A DNA stretch of 64,000 bases, taken from the NCBI GenBank assembly GCA_900542325.1, contig UQMY01000004.1, forward strand, positions 22,147 to 86,146, given 5' to 3'. Numbering within the stretch: the first letter of the stretch is position 1; each line of letters opens with the position of its first letter. Both the position numbers and the translations under genes were made by a program. The notes beneath the pieces were generated by a model, which made no database searches, was not told where the DNA came from, and saw nothing but the letters and a program-made list of their open reading frames with translations. This document shows positions 59,237-64,000 of this stretch, one piece after another. Source of the DNA: an uncultured Collinsella sp. GTDB taxonomy: Bacteria > Actinomycetota > Coriobacteriia > Coriobacteriales > Coriobacteriaceae.

Positions 59237-62014
59237 ATGGCACAGGAATTCACTTTTACCGTTAACGGCGTCGAGCACACGACGACCCAAAACAAACCGC
59301 TGCTGCGCTACCTGCGCGACGACCTGCACATCCATTCCGCCAAGGACGGCTGCTCCGAGGGTGCCTGCGGTACCTGCACCATCCATGTGGACGGTGCAGC
59401 CGTCAAGGCGTGCGTGCTAACCACCGCTCTTGCCGCCGGCCGCAACATCGTGACTGTTGAGGGCCTGCCCGAGGATGTGCGCGAGGCCTTTGTGTACGCC
59501 TTTGGCGCTGTGGGCGCCGTGCAGTGCGGTTTTTGCATCCCCGGTATGGTCATGGCGGGCGCGGCGCTCATCGCCGAGGATCCCGAGCCCACCGAGGAGC
59601 AGATCAAGTACGCCATCCGCGGCAACGTCTGCCGCTGCACCGGCTACAAAAAGATTATCGAGGGCATCTCGCTGGCCGCTGCAGTACTCCGCGGCGAAAA
59701 GCAGATCGACGAGGATCTGGAGCGCGGCGACAACTACGGCGTAGGCAAGCGCGCCTTCCGTATCGACGTGCGCAAGAAGGTGCTCGGCGAGGGCAAGTAT
59801 CCCGACGACATCGACGAGCTCGATCAGCCAGGTCTGACCTATGCCAGCGCCGTGCGCTCCAAGTATCCGCGCGCCCGTGTGCTTTCCATCGACACCTCCA
59901 AGGCCGAGGCCCTGCCCGGTGTGGTGGGCATCCTGCGCGCCGAGGATGTGCCGGTCAACCAGGTCGGCCACCTTATCCAGGATTGGGACGTCATGATCGC
60001 GGCGGGCGATATCACCCGCTGCGTGGGCGATGCCATTGTGCTGGTGGTTGCCGAGGACGAGGCGACGCTCGAGAAGGCCAAGAAGCTCGTAAAGATCGAT
60101 TACGAGCCGCTGGAGCCCGTGCGTAACATTGTCGAGGCCAAGGCTGCCGACGCCCCGCGCCTACACGACAGTTTCTTTGCCTTTGGCAACACTGTGGAGC
60201 TCAAGGACAACGTGTGCCAGAGCCGTCACGTAACGCGCGGCGACGCCGCCAAGGCGCTGGCGGAGAGCGCGTTCACCGTGACGCAGCGCTTTACCACGCC
60301 CTTTACCGAGCATGCCTTCTTGGAGCCCGAGTGCGCCGTTGCCTTCCCGTACAAGAACGGCGTCAAGGTGCAGTCGACCGACCAGGGTGCCTACGACACG
60401 CGCAAAGAGTGCGCCCACATGTTTGGCTGGGATAACGAACCCGAGCGTGTGGTCGTCGAGACCATGCTCGTGGGTGGCGGCTTTGGTGGCAAGGAGGACG
60501 TGTCCATCCAGCACCTGGCCGCGCTCGCCGCATATAAGTTCCAGCGTCCTGTGAAGTGCAAGCTCACGCGTGCCGAGTCGCTCGCTTTCCATCCCAAGCG
60601 CCATGCCATGGACGGCACCTTTACGCTGGGCTGCGACGCCGAGGGCAACTTTACCGGCCTGGACTGCGAGATCAACTTTGACACCGGCGCCTACGCATCG
60701 CTGTGCGGCCCGGTGCTCGAGCGCGCCTGTACGCATGCCGTCGGCCCCTACAAGTACCAGAACACCGACATTCGCGGCTTTGGCTACTACACCAACAACC
60801 CGCCCGCCGGCGCGTACCGCGGCTTTGGCGTTTGCCAGTCCGAGTTTGCGCTCGAGAGCCTGATCGACTTGCTGGCCGAGAAGGTCGGCCTGGATCCGTG
60901 GGAGATCCGCTACCGTAACGCCATCGAGCCGGGCGAGGTTTTGCCCAACGGCCAGATTGCCGATTGCTCCACGGCGCTTAAGGAGACGCTGCTCGAGGTC
61001 AAGGATGCCTACTACGCGCATCCCGGACACGCCGGTATTGCCTGTGCCATGAAGAACGCCGGCGTGGGCGTGGGCCTGCCCGATGCCGGCCGCTGCAAGA
61101 TTCGCGTCGAGAACGGCGTGGCTGTGGTCTATGCCGCCACGTCCGACATCGGCCAGGGCTGCAACACCGTCTTTTTGCAGGATGTTGCCGAGGCATGCGG
61201 TCTGCCGCTGAGCTGCATCGCCAACGGTGAGTGCTCCACCGAGAACGCTCCCGACTCCGGTACCACGTCTGGCTCGCGCCAGACGGTCGTGACCGGCGAG
61301 GCCGTGCGCGGTGCCGCCTTCCTGCTGCGCGATGCCATGGTTGGCATCGAGGCTGGCAAGCCTGCGCCTACCGCCCCGGTGAGCGCCCATGGTGATGGCG
61401 TCAAGATCGAATACGATGACGGTCGCGCCTATCAGTTGCGCACGCAGGAGCTCGTCGCCGGCCAGGGCATGCATCCTCAGGATCCCGCGGCCGCCATCAA
61501 GGCGCTCGAGGGCTGCGAGTTTGGCTACGTGTACCTGGAGCCGACCGACAAACTGGGCGCCGACGTCCCCAACCCCAAGAGTCACATCTGCTACGGCTTT
61601 GCCACGCATGTGGTCATTCTGGATGATGACGGCCGCGTGAGCGAGGTCTATGCCGCGCACGATTCCGGCAAGGTGGTCAACCCCATCTCCATCCAGGGTC
61701 AGATCGAAGGCGGCGTGCTCATGGGTATGGGCTATGCGCTTACCGAGGACTGGCCGCTCAAGGACTGCGTGCCCCAGGCAAGGTGCGGTACGCTCGGGCT
61801 GTTCCGTGCGCCCGAGATTCCGGATATCCACGCCATCTACGTGGAGAAGGACGAGCTGCTGCCCGTGGCATACGGCGGCAAGGGCATCGGCGAGATCGCG
61901 ACGATTCCCACGGCGCCCGCCGTACAGAACGCCTACCGCGCGTTTGACGGCAAGCTGCGTCCGGATCTGCCCATGGTGGATACGCCGTACAGCCGCGTTC
62001 GTAACCGCGGGTAG
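59237..62014 (+). CDS. xdhD: XdhD-type molybdenum hydroxylase, fused Fe-S and molybdopterin subunits
   Basis: 925 aa. The N-terminal 160 residues are the two-[2Fe-2S] domain (CSEGACGTC; CGFCIPGMVMAG; CRCTGYKK). The large molybdopterin domain follows, with GGGFGGKEDV, AYRGFGVCQSEF and the C-terminal GGKGIGEIATIPTAP, whose Glu matches the catalytic base of xanthine dehydrogenases. No FAD domain is present. Its partners ygfK and ssnA place it among selenium-dependent molybdenum hydroxylases, which carry a labile selenium ligand. A purine is the likely substrate. The last gene before a terminator. Confidence 0.93.
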   Translation: MAQEFTFTVNGVEHTTTQNKPLLRYLRDDLHIHSAKDGCSEGACGTCTIHVDGAAVKACVLTTALAAGRNIVTVEGLPEDVREAFVYAFGAVGAVQCGFCIPGMVMAGAALIAEDPEPTEEQIKYAIRGNVCRCTGYKKIIEGISLAAAVLRGEKQIDEDLERGDNYGVGKRAFRIDVRKKVLGEGKYPDDIDELDQPGLTYASAVRSKYPRARVLSIDTSKAEALPGVVGILRAEDVPVNQVGHLIQDWDVMIAAGDITRCVGDAIVLVVAEDEATLEKAKKLVKIDYEPLEPVRNIVEAKAADAPRLHDSFFAFGNTVELKDNVCQSRHVTRGDAAKALAESAFTVTQRFTTPFTEHAFLEPECAVAFPYKNGVKVQSTDQGAYDTRKECAHMFGWDNEPERVVVETMLVGGGFGGKEDVSIQHLAALAAYKFQRPVKCKLTRAESLAFHPKRHAMDGTFTLGCDAEGNFTGLDCEINFDTGAYASLCGPVLERACTHAVGPYKYQNTDIRGFGYYTNNPPAGAYRGFGVCQSEFALESLIDLLAEKVGLDPWEIRYRNAIEPGEVLPNGQIADCSTALKETLLEVKDAYYAHPGHAGIACAMKNAGVGVGLPDAGRCKIRVENGVAVVYAATSDIGQGCNTVFLQDVAEACGLPLSCIANGECSTENAPDSGTTSGSRQTVVTGEAVRGAAFLLRDAMVGIEAGKPAPTAPVSAHGDGVKIEYDDGRAYQLRTQELVAGQGMHPQDPAAAIKALEGCEFGYVYLEPTDKLGADVPNPKSHICYGFATHVVILDDDGRVSEVYAAHDSGKVVNPISIQGQIEGGVLMGMGYALTEDWPLKDCVPQARCGTLGLFRAPEIPDIHAIYVEKDELLPVAYGGKGIGEIATIPTAPAVQNAYRAFDGKLRPDLPMVDTPYSRVRNRG

Positions 62015-62082
62015 GGTAGAGCGCGGACAGCCATTGCTGACTGCCGTCTGCGCTTGCCATCAACTGTATAAGCTGCGCCTTT

Positions 62083-62117
62083 GGCCCCAGCTCCATCGTG
62101 AGCCGGGGCCTTTTGTT
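62083..62117 (+). terminator. Terminator after xdhD
   Basis: GGCCCC-A-GCTC pairs with GAGC-C-GGGGCC around CATCGT and is followed by TTTTGTTT. Confidence 0.85.
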
Positions 62118-62123
62118 TGGAGT

Positions 62124-62662
62124 GGAAACTGCGTCCCGGATTCAAGCCTCAGGACGGGATGAACTTTCCCAATGGGGCCGCATGCGGAAACTGCGTCCCG
62201 GATTCGATGTTCAGAATGGGATGCATTTTCCCCTTGAGTCCCTAGCGGAAAGCGTGTCCCGGAATTCAGTTCCGGAGTGGGATGCGCTTTCCGGTTGAAG
62301 CCTCAAGCGGAAACTGCGTCCCGGAATCCGCGCCTGGAATGGGATGCGCTTTCCGGAACAGCTCTCAACCGGAAACTGCGACCCGGAATTCGATGCCAGA
62401 ACGGGATATGCTTTCCGAATCGCCTTCAGGCGGAAATTGCATCCCATTCTGAGTCTTCATTCTGGGACACGCTTTCCGCAAGGAGCTTCGTCAGGAAAGC
62501 GTATCCCGTTCCGAGCTCCTATTCCGGGACGCACTTTCCGGTTGTCATTCACTTGGAAACTGCATCCCAGTTTGAGCGTCTATTCCGGGACACGTTTTCC
62601 GCTAGGCCCGCCATCCGGAATGTACATCCCGTTTTGAGCGTCCAGACTGGGACGCGCTTTCC
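62124..62662. repeat. Array of nine 46-bp imperfect palindromes, period 61-62 bp
   Basis: Units start at 62124, 62186, 62247, 62309, 62371, 62432, 62494, 62555 and 62617; each is exactly 46 bp. Each has a left arm near GGAAACTGCGTCCC, an 18-bp variable core, and a right arm near GGGATGCGCTTTCC, the two arms being inverted relatives. Spacers of 15-16 bp are variable. The 14-bp arms therefore alternate in orientation about every 31 bp. Several frames are open across the array but none is conserved between units. A degraded tenth arm may lie near 62678. It is not a CRISPR: the repeats are degenerate, the cores vary with them and no cas gene is present. Confidence 0.85.
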
Positions 62663-62736
62663 GTTGGCGTGGCCGTTGGGAAAACGCGGCCCAGATAGGG
62701 GGGGATGCGATTCGGCGATGCGCGGCCTAGCGGCTC

Positions 62737-63735
62737 CTACAGCTCCACGTCGTTGAGCCATGTCGGCAGCGCGGTCTGCCGGATGCCTGCCGTCTGCAGC
62801 TTTTTGGCGAGCATTCCTGCCGAGCGGACCTCGTTCATGGTAAAGCGCAGCAGAGGGTGACCGTAGAGCGATAGATGCGCCTCGCGCTGTCGTTCGGCAA
62901 CGAGCGCCTCGGCGGTGGTGCGTCCGGCCAGCATGGTCTGGTCGGTATATTTGATGAGCCCGTCGAGTTCGCCCAGCGTGAGCTCCCTGGCTTGACGCTC
63001 CCAGGCAAAATCCGTTCGCATGCTTTCGGTCGAATCGAAGGGATCCGTTAGCTCGTATTGAAGTTGGTCGGGTGCAAAGCCGGTCTCGATCATGACAGCG
63101 CGGGCGACCGATTCCCCGCCGCTCTCGGCGCGCGCGTCAGCATATTGGAGCGTGGTGAGGGCCGTGCGCACCGCGCGGCCGTTGCGAGCGCCCGCTCGTT
63201 TTTCGACTGCTCCCATCAGCTGCTCTCGCGTTAGGCCAAGCTTTGAGATCGCCGAATCGGCAATAGGCATGCCATCGGCAAAACCGGTCTGCAGCAGGCA
63301 ATCCGTTACCGTTTTGATGGGCGGCGTTACCGATGTGCTGGATAGACGGATTGCTCCGGCCGGCTCGATCTGATGCCGCTGAATATGCGCGCCCGGGCGA
63401 GCCGATGGTTTTGTCGAGCTGCAGACGTGTGCGACGTTCAGGTGCCGCCACGAGACTTCGAGTCCCAGGAGGCATGCTGCCGAAAACGAGCAGAACGTCC
63501 AATCGGGGTGGATGATTGCAAGGGCGCGGATAATCTCGCAATGGCGTTGCGCTCGGTTGAGTTCGTCCCAGCGCGTTTTTCGCGCAAACAACCCCGGCAT
63601 GGGCGAGGCGACCGTGACGCCCATGCGCCGAAGGAGCGCTTTTCGGACCGCCGTGCTCGGGGGAATAAGGCATCGTCCCTCCTGCTCGGCCTGAGTGAGC
63701 AGTTGGTCGATGAGTTGGTCATTGCAATGGGTCAT
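62737..63735 (-). CDS. AbiEi-like / DUF559-type protein with nuclease-like C terminus
   Basis: 332 aa; AAGGAGG lies about 9 bases before the ATG at 63735. The first 100 residues (LLRRMGVTVASPMPGLFARKTRWDELNRAQ onward) resemble the N terminus of AbiEi-type antitoxin domains. The C-terminal third has RTDFAWERQARELTLGELDG followed by LIKYTD, the pattern of PD-(D/E)xK-like domains found in DUF559 endonuclease proteins. No toxin partner is adjacent. Such proteins are often orphan and widespread in actinobacteria; function not established. Confidence 0.6.
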   Translation of the reverse strand: MTHCNDQLIDQLLTQAEQEGRCLIPPSTAVRKALLRRMGVTVASPMPGLFARKTRWDELNRAQRHCEIIRALAIIHPDWTFCSFSAACLLGLEVSWRHLNVAHVCSSTKPSARPGAHIQRHQIEPAGAIRLSSTSVTPPIKTVTDCLLQTGFADGMPIADSAISKLGLTREQLMGAVEKRAGARNGRAVRTALTTLQYADARAESGGESVARAVMIETGFAPDQLQYELTDPFDSTESMRTDFAWERQARELTLGELDGLIKYTDQTMLAGRTTAEALVAERQREAHLSLYGHPLLRFTMNEVRSAGMLAKKLQTAGIRQTALPTWLNDVEL

Positions 63736-64000
63736 GAGCTACCGCCTCCTTTTGGGTAGCAAAAACGTATCAGCCGGAACTTGCCGCTCAACTGACCAAA
63801 AGCTGACCAAAATCTAACCATGCAGGTAGATGGCCTGTTTTCGGCGACATTTTTACATCCGAATCGGTGGACGGTAATCGGCGACCGTGAACGGTAGCGA
63901 GTTATGAAGACTGGGTAAGTTTCGGGACGTGTACTTTTTTGAAAAGGGACTGCGGACGATTTCTTGGACCGCTACGCGGCCCTTCCCAGCGCGGCGCGGA
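63736..64000. other. Upstream region of the minus-strand gene to the window end
   Basis: No gene seen in these 265 bp. Short direct repeats occur (CTGACCAAAA at 63791 and 63802; ACGGTAATCGGCG / ACGGTAGCGAG at 63871-63901). The first pair lies where the promoter of the minus-strand gene would be. Confidence 0.35.

Noticed and set aside
62124..62662. CRISPR array
   Set aside because: Repeats are degenerate and internally palindromic over 46 bp, spacers are only 15-16 bp, and no cas gene is nearby.
62277..62756. Open frames of up to 159 codons across the palindrome array
   Set aside because: The period of 61-62 bp is not a multiple of three and no peptide repeat is kept from unit to unit; non-coding repeats explain the frames.

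Overview
The window looks like a chromosome segment from a Coriobacteriia gut actinobacterium, most likely a Collinsella. This rests on the GC-rich coding style, the RpoB/RpoC and ribosomal protein sequences, a FabK-type fatty acid cluster, and an anaerobic selenium/molybdenum purine cluster. No rRNA or tRNA gene was seen, and the species assignment is inference.

Layout. Bases 1-10067: the end of rplJ, then rplL, galU and rpoB-rpoC. Beta-prime carries a C-terminal domain resembling the RNA polymerase alpha C-terminal domain. Bases 10068-12110: an ECF sigma / anti-sigma pair with a SigW-like promoter, bracketed by near-identical 28-29 bp inverted repeats. Bases 12131-15946: a structured 137-nt element, then the str operon rpsL-rpsG-fusA-rpsJ. 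No tuf follows fusA, and S10 sits here rather than before L3. Bases 16005-26132: divergent birA and a full type II fatty acid operon (fabH-acpP-fabK-fabD-fabG-fabF-accB-fabZ-accC-accDA) in Firmicutes-like order. Bases 26173-29358: a lone PTS EIIC, a cation efflux protein and a phosphatase. Bases 29403-35657: a second copy of the 137-nt element, then rplC to rplX. The ribosomal series stops at a terminator after rplX; rplE and the rest of the spc genes are not here.

Bases 36370-45189 look like an acquired sugar island. A broken IS3 transposase and a 3' fragment of mtnN lie on the left, and a 3' fragment of a degV-like gene lies on the right. Between them are a LevR-like regulator without the sigma54-contact loop, a complete mannose-family PTS (IIB, IIC, IID, IIA), a DUF2961/GH172 enzyme and a ROK fructokinase. 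Together these suggest uptake and cleavage of a fructose- or arabinofuranose-containing disaccharide.

Bases 45600-52289 hold an oxidoreductase-DeoR pair with a cluster of TGCGTA-type sites, an RluA-type pseudouridine synthase, a U32 peptidase-family protein, RidA and a YheO/DauR-like regulator. Bases 52525-62014 form a purine/selenium-molybdenum hydroxylase cluster: an NCS2 permease behind a promoter with a Fur-like box, ssnA with an in-frame TGA, ygfK, a four-cluster ferredoxin and a fused XdhD-type hydroxylase. Bases 62124-62662 carry nine regular 46-bp imperfect palindromes with a 61-62 bp period, followed by a 332-aa protein on the minus strand with a nuclease-like C terminus.

The strongest candidates for something undescribed are the paired 137-nt element, the 61.6-bp palindrome array, the alpha-CTD-like domain on RpoC, the GH172 PTS island and the TGA in ssnA.
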